NCBI GenBank assembly: GCA_949152475.1
Contig: OX424566.1
Coordinates: forward strand, 11,431,177 to 11,495,176
Direction of reading: 5' to 3'
DNA: 64,000 nt
DNA from: Terebella lapidaria
Lineage: Eukaryota; Annelida; Polychaeta; Terebellida; Terebellidae
A model generated the notes under the pieces. That model had not been told where the DNA came from. It saw nothing but the letters and a program-made list of their open reading frames with translations, and did not search any database. Below, piece by piece: positions 44,695 to 58,233 of the stretch (position 1 is its first letter; each line of letters opens with the position of its first letter). A program made the translations under genes and the position numbers.

Positions 44695-45108
44695 AAGCTA
44701 TAATCACTTTCAGAATCGACAAAATTTATTCATTCTGCGATAGCTTTATTCTGTCTATTGAATGAGAAATTATACAAATTTGGTTCTGAAAATGTGTATT
44801 ACGTGCCTAAATTGAGTTTCCAAATCAAGAGTTGTATCATTTTATCCCTAAAAGCGGCCCGCCTTTTGGGCGAGTTCTATACACAGTCTGATGACGTCAT
44901 TGGTATTCGTCTAGATACCGTGGCAGTGTAGGCAGGCCGATCATTCTCTATTCACTGTTTTCATGCACGATCAACGGCAATTTTCTGAGTATCTGTTGTC
45001 GAACTGTTCAAATTTCCTATATATTCCCGACTATCTCGAGATGTACTTTTAAGTTTGCGTGACAAAAAAGAATGCTAAACTTGGCTGATTTTAAAGTGAT
45101 TCCAACTT
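44695..45108. mobile_element. 414-bp Tc1/mariner-type MITE (insertion in copy A)
   Basis: Inverted ends: 'aagctataatcactttc' at the left; the right, read on the other strand, is 'aagttggaatcacttta'. TA flanks both sides (44693-44694 and 45109-45110). Copy B reads 'cagtgtttaactaaaaacag' without it (60888-60907), which has a single TA. TA duplication is the signature of Tc1/mariner. There is no transposase. Confidence 0.8.
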
Positions 45109-45124
45109 TAACTAAAAACAGGAT

Positions 45125-45620
45125 TTTTTTTTAAAGATCACAAATTTGATATCGTATTCTCCTGGGGTAATTTTTGCCTCCTCTGTAACAACTGATTCTA
45201 CGTCAAAAGATCCGGGATAGCCAATAAATATATATTTGATCCATTAGTTTACTATACTAGTCCTCAAAGCGTGATCAGTTTACGATGAAAAGTAGCATTT
45301 TTGTAACTTGTTATGCATCCAATGCATGTGACATCCCTTTGTCAGGGATAGATTCCTGGGTATGCTGATTCCATGGCACGATAATTGTTTCTTTGTGCAT
45401 TGATATTATTTCGATATCGTCTTCCTAATGAAATTGTTCTTATATTCCATGCGCTTTACATTATGATAAGCTAGTAATTCTATCATGCACAATCATTGTG
45501 TATTTTATTCTAGTATTTCCCATATTGACTTCGTATTACGGAACTGAACATTCACCTTGTTCCTTGAGAGTTCCGACAGGGTTGTTTTACAAAGGACAAT
45601 CTGTATTGATGTCTAAAAAA
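45125..45620. other. Stretch present in copy A only
   Basis: About 500 bp between 'aactaaaaacagga' and 'aatagattggagtatat' has no counterpart in copy B near 60910-60940. Whether it is an insertion in A or a deletion in B is open. No inverted ends were seen. Confidence 0.6.
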
Positions 45621-46824
45621 TAATAGATTGGAGTATTGGAGTATAATAGATTGGAGTATATATATGAATATATTTTGAAATAAACACACCTCAACTCCTT
45701 TTTGTTGGTCGGCAAATCGGTTTACACGGATGATTACATAAGAAATGGGGCGATTCAATCTGTCATTTTGGGTGGAGTTGACATATTGCACAGATTAATT
45801 TGCAGACAAGTTGTCTATCAAACCCATAGTTTCTTGCCACAATTCTGTGATTCCTGTATTATTCTCACGATTTCTTTAACACCATCACTGGGGAATGATA
45901 TATATTTTGTCTTCAAAACAATAACACAATGACATCCATTGATGATGAAAAAAGTTTATTACAAGCTTTTAAAATATTGGATGAATGGTATGAATGTGCC
46001 CAGTTCAACACCACAAAGTGACACTTGCTAAAAATACCCGACACACGGGCAAATAGTGCAATCCTGAAACATTTCACAAGTTGAGTATAATTCTCTGTTG
46101 GATGTCATAAGGACTAAATACTTCGAGATTCCATGACTGGAAATGACGGGGAATGTGTTTATCACATTGTAATACACCAGGAAGTCTGTGAAAACTGGAC
46201 AATAGTCTGAAAAATACAATATTAGTAAGCCTACCGATATCAGAGTCTACATATACGTGTACCTACTTCACATATGAACCGTCAATAGTCGCCGACTTGA
46301 ACACACTTAGGAAAGGCAAACGGACAGTGGTCGAGACAGAGCATGCAAGTCTCGTATTTGTCTCTGTCTCATTCCAACGTCAGTTTATTATTTTCTAGGG
46401 TCTCAGACATGTGCCGTCGTCACGAAATGCTGTTGATTCATTATCCCTTGTGGTGTTATAGAGTAACAGTTTGCACGACTACTGGACACACATTGGAGTT
46501 TTGTGCTGGAAATATCCATTGGTACTGTATGTCCATTCTTCCCTGGTATTTTGAGTCAATATGAAAATATTTCTCCAAAATGTATATTATTGTTCATAAT
46601 TATGTTGACTTGATAAGTACAAAGACGGCAATTTTTGCAATCGGGATTAATTAATAGACACCTGAAAATGGCAAAACGTGAACGTGAGATGTCCGCCATC
46701 GAGTCCGTCCGAAATATCATGCGAGACTTCATGTCCAGTTCATCAACATGTGTATTTTCTTCTCAATGATCATGTAAAAATCTGTGAATCACCACGTGTT
46801 TTTCGTGGCATTGTGCGAAAGTAG

Positions 46825-47612
46825 TAACAAGTAAAATCGCAGATGCTAGGCATCAAGAGCAATAACCAGGGCCCATTCATGTTCGGAGTTTAAACGTGAC
46901 TAACTTGAACAATTAATGTTCGTGACTAACTTGAATTAATAATGTTGGGAAAAGTAGGCCAAAATCTAGTATATAGGCTACGCTTTTGGTTGATGTTGTC
47001 AACGTATGTATTTATATGGGTTTCCTCATTTTAGAGGATCGAAATAAAATAAATAAATAATATTTTCATAGTATGAAAATTGAGCAATTTACTAATTCAG
47101 TAAGGTGTTGATACTTCAAAGTTTGACGTATTCTAAGTCTTGGTGTTTTGGGGCATGCTTCTATTACATTCCAAAATGTTACATTTACTATAATCAACCC
47201 TTTAGACTATATTGGTAAACCGAATAGATCTAAAACAAATTAATCTCCCTATGTTTCAATTTGAGTAATTGATGAAGGGCTGTATCAACAGTAAGCATAT
47301 GTAAAAGTATTGATGTTTTCGAATATCGAATATTGGTTACAGTGCGTGCCATATCAAGTGTTGAACAGGTGATGATCATGAACGAGTAAAATAGGCCTGC
47401 ATGAATTTTACCCGTGCAGTGTCCCCATCTATCGAATGGCGATAGAAATGCTGGCATTTGAAGCAAGAAAAAAATGTACGGGTTTAATTCGACCCATCGA
47501 ACATTCGAGCGATAATACCAGATTCTGGGCGATAATACCAGTTTCCGGCAAAAATTTTCAATGTTACTCCAGTAAGCCGCGGCCCTGGGGGGCCCCGGCA
47601 ATTAGAGAAGTC
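46825..47612. mobile_element. Dispersed repeat element, copy 2
   Basis: Counterpart of 11150-12490 with a different, shorter middle. Ends at 'gccgcggccctggggggcc'. The frames at 47230-47601 are shadows also present in copy 1. Confidence 0.6.
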
Positions 47613-47651
47613 ACAACAGTGCTAGTGACCCGCTGTCCTTGTTTTTTCCAG

Positions 47652-47894
47652 CTTTTTGATATCACGTCTATCCTGAATGTCCATCAGTATTTGTATAAGA
47701 CCTGCAGTTACACCTACATTCCATGTGGTACATCACCTATATCCCAAAGGGGGATATATCCATTTGCTGTGAAGTGCCGAAGGACGTTTCAATCCTTCAC
47801 AAAGTGTGTGAACAAGCGAGAGTGTGACATCCAGCACCAAAGTCACGGTCAAGTACTGATAGGGCTTCTAAACATATTAGATAAAAAAATATGA
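47652..47894 (+). CDS. Possible terminal exon of a cysteine-containing protein
   Basis: A pyrimidine-rich tract ending in 'tgttttttccag' (AG at 47650-47651) is followed by 80 in-frame codons and a TGA stop at 47892-47894. The peptide starts LFDITSILNV and has cysteines in 'KTCSYTYIPCG', 'VKCRRTF' and 'TKCVNKRECDIQ'. Paired, spaced cysteines of this kind are common in secreted invertebrate proteins. The open frame extends upstream of the acceptor into the dispersed repeat, which should not be coding. No preceding exon was found, so this could be an orphaned exon captured by duplication. I cannot name a family. Confidence 0.35.
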   Translation, partial: LFDITSILNVHQYLYKTCSYTYIPCGTSPISQRGIYPFAVKCRRTFQSFTKCVNKRECDIQHQSHGQVLIGLLNILDKKI

Positions 47895-48074
47895 ACGCGA
47901 CACAAAATGGTCAGGTAGGATTTGTTAGAGAATTATCGCATACTTTTATTTATCATTTTAGGTAGCCATTTGCATTATTCAACTCCCAACATCGTGGAAA
48001 TATGACAGGTTTGATGCATGCATTTTATGTTTCCCTCTTCTGGGCAATTCGCTTGTGAACAGAAACCATGTCAT

Positions 48075-49106
48075 AGACGTGGAATCAATACCCAGTATTA
48101 AGTATTCCGAGCAAAACAGGGTCCGTTATCCAATCTCATAGTCCGGGGACAGAAAGTCATATCAGGCATACGAAGTGAGAGAAAACAAAAATGACAGGGA
48201 AACTCATGAACTCCCCAAAAAGGCCATTAGGAGGTGAAATCAGGTGTTCCGGAAAGATTGAGCATTTCCTGCCCCACTAGTGGCACCCGTCATGAATTCC
48301 CCAAAATTAACATGAAAATAGACCTAGTTGCATGGCAGACATGGATTTGCTGTATTTATCAACCAGATCATGATGACGTGCATAGAATTTCTTAAACGCA
48401 GCTATAAGTCTTGGTAAAACATAACTTTGTCGCAGCAGTTTAGAGACTAGCTGGGCACTTCGATTGACAAAGTCCTCATATTTGCAACTAGCTCTGGAAT
48501 AGCGTATAAGTTGAGAAACAAACACACCATATGCCGGTGACATAGGAATGTGCTGCTTAGAAAAGGGAAATTGACTATGGAAAAATTGAAATCATCACGT
48601 TTGTCATATAATCTAGTTGACAGGTTAGAATCATTATCAATCTCCAACCTCAGGTCTAGGTAGTTGGAAAAATTAGCGGAGTCTGTAGTATCCTTAATTT
48701 CAAGTTCCTTAGGATATATGACATCCAAATAATCACCAAATTTGGAATTATTTAGCGACAATACATCATCTATGTATCGGAAAGTGAAATTAAAATTACA
48801 TGTTAGTTTCTTAGAACCTCTTCGTTGTAAATGTTGGATAAAATCTGATTCATATGACTATAAAAACAGGTTTGCCAATAATGGTGCACAGTTTGTACCC
48901 ATGGGAATACCAATAGTTTGTTGAAATATTCGACCACCAAATTCCACAAAAATATTATCAATCAGAAAATTAACCATATTTACCACATCTATTTCAGTAT
49001 ATTTGTATGGGGCATCAGAGTCGCCTTTAACAAAGTAAGCGGTATTATATTTAACTATAATGTAGTGGTACCGACGTTGGCCATTTTTAGAGAAAAATGA
49101 ATTATT
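48075..49106 (-). pseudogene. 5'-truncated Penelope-like element, copy 2
   Basis: It matches 58234-59266 closely, from the shared 3' end 'agacgtggaatcaata' to 'aaaaatgaattatt', after which the sequences part. It keeps the RT block with GIPMGTNCAP and, on the other side of a frame break, the region after YIDD. A one-base loss in 'ggaatgtgctgc' (near 48547) and a stop inside the 'LANLFL' region disrupt the frame. The element lacks the N-terminal half. Confidence 0.9.
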
Positions 49107-49645
49107 TTTCATATATTCATGCCAGCTCCCGGTGTGATATACACATAGAAAGCAGCATGGTAGATGTGTAAATAGCCTCAAGAAATGTTTCTAGCCGAAA
49201 ACGTGATGAGAATTGCTCATGTAGCAACATACACTGCTGAAATATACTGATATTGTTATTTTTGTATCCATGATTATTACATAATACATTATTACATATA
49301 GCCATTAACAATGGAATGTATAGTAACGAAAGATGGATGATATTAGTGCTCCGTAGCATAGTTAAATGTCACGAGACTGGGTCTTAATAATTTTATTAAT
49401 TTTATACTGTCGGCATGCGTCTGCAGAATTGTAGTGAGAATGAGTTAGGAACGCTATGTGTGTATATCCAGTTCATTGATTATATGATCATAATTGCTTT
49501 CTGATACACACACTGCTCCTGTTGCCCAATGGTCATCCACACAAAACATACTAGTTACATATATGTACTTGATGTGTTCAACAGTTGTCCCTTTTCTGTT
49601 GATTTCATTGTGAGTTTCAATCATGACCGAAACTTGATTGAGTGG
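49107..49645. other. No gene seen
   Basis: Unrecognised sequence between the truncated Penelope copy and copy B of the large duplication. Confidence 0.4.
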
Positions 49646-50192
49646 TGTTTCACTATTTATGATGCCGATATGCGACTTTATCCATACATCTAGTTGGAGA
49701 TGGTTTACTGTCATATGTTATACACCGATCAATAAACCACTGGATGATGTCCCCAGCAATTTATCACTCACGTCTCTGTACAAAAGGAGGAAAATTGCTC
49801 ATGCCCCTCAAGTTCTGATGATTGATAATACGCCAATTGAATCAGTTTTGTTACTTCTATTTCATATACTGAGCGATGACGTATATATGTATCCACATGT
49901 AGTAACTGTCGTTGAAATTCTGCAGGTAAAAGTTCGCAACATAGATTATGAACGAACCGAGAACGTAGTGATAAGTTCGGCTGAATGTTTGATGGTGGTC
50001 AATGAGATAACTTAACGAAGCTTGATCAAGACTCTATCAGATGTTAGTACATTATCAATCGAGGCCAATATTCCCCTTTCTAATAGCTAGTCATATAAAT
50101 TGCAAAGCAAAGTATCGAACAAGGCAGTACCAAGTATGCAAGGAAGATAAAAATAATCAATTTAAATATGAGGTGGTTGTTATTTTACTTAA

Positions 50193-50896
50193 CCCCTTCA
50201 CTGCGAGGCTCAGTGAAATCGCCTGTGCGGAGGAAAAATGGCAAAATATGATATATACTCAGATATTATGAATATTTCAACAAAGAATGGGAATATTATT
50301 GTGATTTTTTTTTTATAAATTTGATACTATACTTTATTTCCATCAATGCTACTGCAACGCCAATGTCTGTTCGCTATGTAGCAGGTGACCATGGCAACGA
50401 TCACATTCAAACAAATAAACCATGATTTTCACAGGACATTAAATTATTCCCAACACACACAAACTTAGGTCTCAATTCCATTGACCCGATCAGATATATC
50501 ATGTAAGAGCTATAACCTGAAGAATTCACGGTTGTTTAGCAGCGTGTTGCCATCATAAATGTCCAAATAAACAGCACATAGATATTGTAAATGACATATA
50601 TTGCCATGTGTGCATATAAATCAAAATTGCCATGTACACGAAATATGTGCCGGTTCTCATCTCTTCTGCAGAAGCCCATCTAAAGACATACATTACTTTG
50701 AGATGACTGATGCTCATTGCATTATCTTACAGTGTCCGTGCATGCATACCAAACTTGGGTGAAATATCGTAACGATCTTGACACCCCACGCTGACTTATC
50801 ACACATTGTTCAGAGCCCGAGACCTTCTCGGGCTATACGCACACTGGAATTGACGTTAGTGCCCGAGACCTTCTCGGGCTATACGCAGTGAAGGGG
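50193..50896. mobile_element. 704-bp MITE with CCCCTTCACTGCG ends (insertion in copy B)
   Basis: Exact 13-bp inverted ends 'ccccttcactgcg' and 'cgcagtgaagggg'. TTAA precedes the left end (50189-50192) but is not clear on the right, where 'aagcagaaatcagta' resumes the unit seen at 37627. Near the right end, 'gcccgagaccttctcgggct' occurs twice (50815 and 50867), and each copy is a small palindrome. The TTAA-CCC start recalls piggyBac-type elements. No protein is encoded. Confidence 0.7.
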
Positions 50897-53748
50897 AAGC
50901 AGAAATCAGTATTTTCTGCCCCACTTGTACCAGTATCAATCTTAACACAACATATCCATCTTCAACAATTCATGATGTAATTTAAGATCCTCATATTTTG
51001 CATAACAATGCAAAATCAAGGTTTATAATACAATCAGAGAAACCTAAAGTGAATAACTGTTGAAATTATTAACTTCCCAACGACCAAACGAACATAGTAT
51101 GAATGACATAGTTTGAATTTTATAATTCAAATAATATATATGAATCATATTTATCAATGCTTCTATGCACTCATTTATTATTTTTTGTGAGGTAACTCCT
51201 CGCCACTTGAAAATGTGACACTTTGTCTTGTTTATGAGACAGGTTTATCCAATAAATGCAATCCCGTCTTACTTCTTACTTTGTTTAAATACTTCCTTTT
51301 GTTCTTTAATTTATCCTCATTTATTACAGAAAGGCTCTCTCCTGTCACACGGGATTGTATACCATGTATGTGTACAATATAGTAAATGAAAAATATAGCA
51401 GGGATGATGCAGCTAGACTTCGTTTTGATACCCACCAAGACTAACAAATCTCAAGATTCTTGTAGTCACGGGATGGTAATGAAACTTGTGTGGTAAATAG
51501 AATGTGTGTCACATTATCAGTTGTTGTAAACTATTTTTTCCACACAAGCGGATATGCAACACACAAGCGGATATACTGTAGCTCGTACAGGCATATTTCA
51601 TTTAAACACTGCTGTTGGTAAATAATATACTAGCTACATTTCATAACACTGTTTGATACTGTTTTGTAGTGTCCAATGTATTCATCAATTCCCATAAGAT
51701 ACAGAACGATAACACTTGTTATCCCTCTGGATTATATGCAATCTTGTAAACACTGCTCCATACACACTTTATTCTCGCGAGAAACGGTGGAACGTCTCTT
51801 GGGAAGTTGGAAACACGTTTGTTGCAATATATCTGGTACGTTTGTTGCAATATATTTATATCCAAACCAAATTAATTCAGGAAGACGTGGAATTAAAACT
51901 TATATAACATTGTGTGCAATAAGTGAGAAACAGATGTGAAGAAAACAGAAAGCAATTACTCGCAATTGTCAGAATTTTCCTAGCAGATGTATGCAGTTGA
52001 GTGCTGAGTAAGAATTTATTCACTCGAACGAAAGAAAAGTTTTTCCCTATCCTGAACATATAATTCAATAGGATATAAAACAACATATAATTTGGACTTG
52101 GCCTGACAACTGGATAATAATAATATGTATGATATTACATGTTTTCTTTCACTCTTGTATTTCTTATACTATTGACAATATGAAGTTTCAAATATGACTT
52201 TGTTATTCCAGTGTCAGCGACGACTGGGTTTCACTGGCACTAAAACATTCACACAAAGTAATTAATAAGCACATAATAATGTCCCCTACAAAAACAAGAA
52301 TATCAGATGCATTCTATGGCTTCGAATATCTAGTGGTAGTTATTGTGGAGTAATGATTATTAGTAATACGAAGCCATCTGGAACCTAGCCAGGAAGATGA
52401 TTCAACTCACATTGCTGGGCATTAAACTTTGTTTCATTTGGGAAACTACATGCAATAGCAAACCAATCCTCGTGTATATCTCGCTGTGCCTTTCTTCAAA
52501 TGACAGTGTATGCCTATTACTAATCAGTAGAACCAGGGTCAGTGGTATATTTCTCCGTTTCAACTGGAAAACTTAAAACGTGTCATTTGTGACACTGGAA
52601 GTTCACTGGGTGTTAGTCTATGTAAGGCTGATAAACAAGGAATGTGCCCGAGAACGCCCCTTACACTGATACTTGACAATGGTAGGTTTGAGAGCATGCG
52701 TGTGAGTGAGCGTGAATTGTATGCCAAATGAGACACTTAAAGTCATCCTGCCGTCCTTCGTGGCACCCTCTTGAATTGTGACAATTGGCACCATTCAAGT
52801 TTAACCTCTGAATGATGAATTTGAATTCATTGACTTGAAAAAACATTGCATGGACCTTCTTCTTCAAAATTAAAATTTTTCCATTCCGTGAATAAAACGT
52901 ATTTTGATGTGAAACGAGGAGATGAGTACACGTTGCCTTGCATGGGCTGAGTTTATAATCTAATCCATGAAATACACGTTCTGCCCATTGTTATCTGATG
53001 TGTTCAATGAAACGTAATTGAAAACCATTAGTTTATTAGAAAGAGAAAGGGAGAATACTCGTCAAGCAGTAAAAATGTATTCTAGGATACCTTATACATG
53101 TACATTCACACATAAGCTGCACCGAACGATGTCACCTATAAATGCTTTATAATTTAAAGAATCATATATCGCGTGTAAAACAGGAGTAGTCACGTGATAC
53201 CATCTGCGAATGTATGCACGATATGGCCTAGAGCGTATAGAGATAATTATCGAGTTTTCATGGAGTCATGTGCAGTGGTAATACAAAACCACAAAAACTT
53301 CGGTGACGAGATGGTGTAAACCACAACACTGTAAATACCAAAAAATATCTAAATTGGGAAGACATGCGGCATGCAGTTTATTTCTGTGAACATTTTATGT
53401 TATGTTATTTAGTTATCTTATCAAACGTGTTGTGTGCTGTTCACGTCTCTGGATACACCATTCTAGAGTCTTATGTAAATATTTGGTCATGCTTTGGTTT
53501 AGTTTCAAGTACTTCCTTTTAAGCTCTCTATTTGATTCAACGAAGTCTGATACTTGACATAGTTCAGGTTATGAGAGTACATGGCAATAACTGGATAATC
53601 GATACAACGACACCAAATTACATTGACTTGTAATCTTTAATGCAGGCATGCATAATTGCAGATATGTTAGAACTCCTCCCACGAAAGGATTTTCGTGAGC
53701 ACTTCAAAGTATAATCTTGCTTTCCCTCTATGGTTGAAAGTGACTGGT

Positions 53749-54084
53749 ACAAAATTATCTGACGAGAATATGTTCAACTCTGTAATCCTCAACGTCGGCT
53801 TTTCTGCTATAACCTGACGTGTATCACCAAAATGTTAAAAAGAAGCTTGTCATGCTTGACAGGATGGTTTCACAGAGGATTACAAAACAATTATACATTC
53901 AGTAGATATTTCAAAATAATATGTCATTTGTGTCATTTCCATACATGATAAGCAGACAGCTTACAATGAAATTTGCTGTGTGGGCAAAGTAGGATTCTAT
54001 TGGGACATGAAATTTTAATTATCGTTAGGAGGATTGTTTCCTTGACAACACTTTGCACGAAAGTTAGTCTTCACTGGAAAAATA
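53749..54084. other. Stretch present in copy B only
   Basis: Absent from copy A at 41163. It shows weak similarity to 42600-42800 in copy A ('tctgctataac', 'tgacg'), so it may be an older internal duplication. I see no gene. Confidence 0.45.
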
Positions 54085-54585
54085 TTCTGTATCTTTATTG
54101 TTTTCACTGTGAAATCATGTTTTAGCACTGTTCGGTAGTCAGGATGCCTTTTTTGCAAACTGCCTTTTCACCGAACTGAGATATCAACATCCTGTAAAAG
54201 CCTCCTTAATCCATGTGTCGCACTCTCACATATCGGAATTGAGACACCATGACTGGACGTCCACTTTATTATGATATGTAATTATGATATCATGATACAT
54301 TATGATACATAATCTGTTTTATTCATCTGTCTGATGCAGTTGACAAAAGGATATTGAAAGCCGTCAGTTTGCTATTTGGAAATTAGAATGACCCAAGAAA
54401 ACACTGAAAGTGTCTTCATGAACACTGAATCCTTCACGCAGATAACCTGCATCCAATGATATCACCATTTTTTTTACATGAAAAATCATACATGTATATC
54501 ACGTGTAAAGTGCCCGACAGTAACGTGATATCATTAGTTGATGCCTGCCCTCTGCGACCCAGGGCGTCTAGTGATAATTACTCGA

Positions 54586-55444
54586 AGCCTAACGAGAGTG
54601 AAAAAATAGCTTTTTTTAGTTTAGTGTCAATATCAAAGACGGAAGTCTGGGGATCATTTCTGTTTTTGCAAAAATGAAATATCTTGAATAGTCACTAATT
54701 TATGGCGATTTGTTTATGACATGTCCTATTGACCTTTCGGGGTTATATGCAAATATGCAAATGAGCAATGATGACGTCATATGAGTCACTGAAAGATAAT
54801 GAGCTCATTGAAACCAGTACTGCATAATATTAAAGAACTTGAAAATAATTTTTGTTCCACATAATGACTCCATACAGAAAATATTCAAATTTTAAATAAA
54901 TTTTGTTGGCGTCATGGCAACGAGCCGGAATATGGCCCATAGCAACCACGTTGCCATGGAGATTTTGTCGCCAACCACTGATGATTCCACATCATTAGGA
55001 CCTCAAGTTTTGTTACCTTATGATCCTTTGTAAAATGTTAAATGAAAGTAGCACCTTCACATGTCCTAACAGTTCAATTGTCCATAGCAACCCACCCAAC
55101 AACTGGTTGCTAAGGGGCGCTAGCTCTGAATGTGTAGCCTTGACAACATGATGGCATAACATAAGACTGACTATGCATTACCCCAAAACATATCAGTTTC
55201 TATAGGAACCTTTATCTACATCAAAACCCTTGCATGAATGAGGTTTAGATAGCTAATTATGGTACTTGACTCATATGACGTCCTGAGGTCCTGCAAAAAG
55301 CTGATTGATTAGAAAAAAGTAATTCACGAAAATAGAAATATCTCCGGTTGTGGTTGAGATTTTCAAGCTCTGTAAAAACCAAAATGATCAGGGAAACCAT
55401 CTCCATGGTATAAGAACATAGAAATTATACACTCTAGTTAGACT
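54586..55444. mobile_element. 859-bp TIR element (insertion in copy B)
   Basis: Ends 'agcctaacgagagtg' and, on the other strand, 'agtctaactagagtg' (13 of 15 match). Internal inverted blocks 'gacgtcatatgagtca' (54773) and 'tgactcatatgacgtc' (55266) strengthen the fold. Copy A is continuous here (41668 onward: 'attactcaagttcca'). The target duplication is unclear. There is no protein frame. Confidence 0.65.
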
Positions 55445-57396
55445 TTAAGTTTGATGGAGTCATGATCGTTGATGGTAGTGTGAATACATCGAGAACCTCG
55501 TTGATTCTGATTCTTGATTAGAAAGTTGATTCTGCACGCAACACTTTTCACACAAAATATAGTTTTCATAAGAAAAATGTGATTTGTGTTTTGACTGTAG
55601 TATCAACTCATTAGTAATTAGAGATAGACTATAACGAATGGTTTCGTCAACAACAGAGGGGTTCAAGTTCTAGATTTGTTAGTTTGATAAGGATGAGTTG
55701 GAGAAGTACTGACAAACAAGGAGTGTGCCCGAGAGCACCTCTCAGACTGACTCTTATCAGTTGCCAGTTTGAGAGCATGCATGTTATTCATGTGCGAGTT
55801 CGATGCAAGATGAAATGCTCAAAACAGTGCATCATGCATGATTACATATTGAATTGTGACACTTGCACATCAACACCGTGATAGGGCAGTAGATGCACAT
55901 ACTTGGTGTTTGGCTTTCTTTGTGGGTTCAGGTCGTTGGAAGTGGACTATATCCTTTTTTGACAAACTCATTCCCTGGACCACAAAACAATCTCATATGT
56001 ATTGTGAACATTGTCTTATTATATGATTTTCACGGCAAGTTGGTTTCCTTGCTGAAGCAAGACTTCATGAACATGTCTATTCACTAATTGCTCCTCTTTT
56101 AAGACATCATCATTCAAGATGAAGGTTATGTTCTATCAGATGAGTTTTTATTCCAGAATCTTGTGAATATAGTGACTTAACAATATAGCAGGCATGGTAT
56201 GACCATCATGACTGAGAAATCCCCAGTCCTTTTTTGTTGCGCGATTTTGATAACAATTATGTTTTGGTGAGAAAAGTATCATATTTTTAACCATGAATAC
56301 ATTACACTCTATGCAGACACTATATTACACATAACCTGTTGAAGTGAATTTAAAAACGAAAACGAAACGTAACGAAAATAAGTTTAGCAGAATGCATCAT
56401 ATTCCGAACTCCACAGCATTACAATCTGCTATAACTTGACGAGTGTGATTCGAAAAGGGGGAAAACGTACCATGCCAATTCTGGTTGACTCAATGGAGGA
56501 TTAAGCACAAACAAATACTAAGTAGACACCATTTCTGATATCTCATCGTGTGATAACTAGACGGCTGCTTGCCATGGCATCTGCTATTGGTAAAAATAGG
56601 AGTAGGGTATGATTTCTTGGCAATGCTACTATCTATGATATGAATGCTTTCCAGGGATGATGTGTTTTGAAACTATTGGGACACAAATGCCAAAAAAACA
56701 TTATTTGCATTCGGTTGAAGAATGTGATAAATATTGCAATAGAGTGTAGATGGTAACTGCGACATTACTGTAATGATGTTGATGAGTCGCATATTAAAAT
56801 AACCCTTTCACAATGTGTTCTGCTCGATGGACATTTGCAGTGTGAAGTAAGATGTGTGATGATGAGAAGTTTTTCCTTGAATGTACCGAGATTCAAACAT
56901 ACCAATATAGCGCTATTACGATAGCTATTACATGCAGTTTAATATGCGATAGCTATTACAACAGCGAAGTCAAATTTCGCTGCTAATGACGTGGCCCTAA
57001 TTGAAGGTAAATATAATTACAAATTTGTATGTGAATGAAGTGTTGCTCAGTAACTTTCTTTCTCGATTGCAATATTCCTGTTGAACTTGAGATAATACTT
57101 CCTGGGTACTAATTTAGTACAATATATCCATTCATCCCCACACGTCACCAGTTAGTCACCAATTAGCATGCCATCCTCTTCCACCAAGGAAAAATATCCA
57201 AAACAGAGGGATAGAAGTTGTTCAATATGGAGACGCGAAGAATATTATATCAGATTTTCAGAAAAGGTTTCTGTCATCAAATACTACGCCACACTGAGTA
57301 TATCAGGAAATGTTTGGTATAATTGTGTGACTATAAATTCCAAACACTTATTTGGAATAATACAGTAATTTTATATTGCATGGTATTTTAGGCAAA

Positions 57397-57588
57397 AAGA
57401 TTTAGTTAATGCCTTCAGAACCCAGACAATGGGCTCACACCTTCGTGTGTGAGTAAAACATGTTTTTTGTAACTATGTACGTCTTCATCTTGGTCAGTGT
57501 AAGCTATTCTTTGTGTTTTTTTATTGGAAAAACATGTTTGTTCGTGACGATTTCTTGTCCATGTAGTTTGAATTACTTTGCGTGGGTA
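57397..57588. other. 192-bp stretch present in copy B only
   Basis: Absent at 43561 in copy A. Contains a small perfect hairpin 'ctcacac'/'gtgtgag' near 57431. It could be an insertion or an A-side deletion. Confidence 0.45.
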
Positions 57589-58233
57589 GAAAACATGCAT
57601 TATTGCATAGAACGTTTCGTCCTGACAGTACGATTTTTGAGGGTTCTAACTGTTGCCATATGGAACTGAACAGTTTTCAACTATTATAATTAATGTTAGG
57701 ATCATATAAACATGTATCATGATAAACTAAGAGAAATCATTTGATCATGAAGTTGATTGAATAGCATATATCGACCCACTACTATAACAATTATGATAAT
57801 TATGATAATTCCAAGGTAAAAACTGAAGTAGATCAGTTTGTTTGATTGATAATGCTCATTGCATAATGAAACGTACTTGACATTTTCTTTTTATCCTTAA
57901 TAATGATTGAGAATGAATAAATTATCGTTGCCATCTATATTGAAGTTTTCCAAACGTTGCATGCTTCACCATACTGAATGGCGCATTTCATCACTATTAA
58001 ATTTTTTTTATTTAAATAAATTTAAATTACTCAAATTTGATTCATGATAATGTTTTTTTTATTGTTTTTTATATCGACTTTGTTTGTGACATTTGTTTAT
58101 GATCTAGCTCTGTATTACCACATGTTGTATGATAAAGGGTGATTTTGAATTAATTCCACACCTCCATGCATTGTGTTCAAGTTACCACTGCTTGCTTGTG
58201 ACCCATAAAACTTTTTTGTCTAGATCTAGTTAT

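Larger units (their letters stand above)
36430..46570. repeat. Tandem duplication of about 10 kb, copy A
   Basis: Collinear with 49645-61710 (copy B). Anchors: 'ggatatgcgactttatcca' (36460/49664), 'gacgtatatatgtatccaca' (37030/49877), 'tctctcctgtcacacgggat' (38805/51335), 'caaactgccttttttcaccg' or similar (41240/54160), 'ctcattccctggaccacaaa' (42165/55969), 'gcatgcaagtctcgtatttg' (46341/61541). Divergence is several percent. A-only insertions are at 36512, 37722, 38426 and 44695. No gene was recognised in either copy. Confidence 0.85.
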
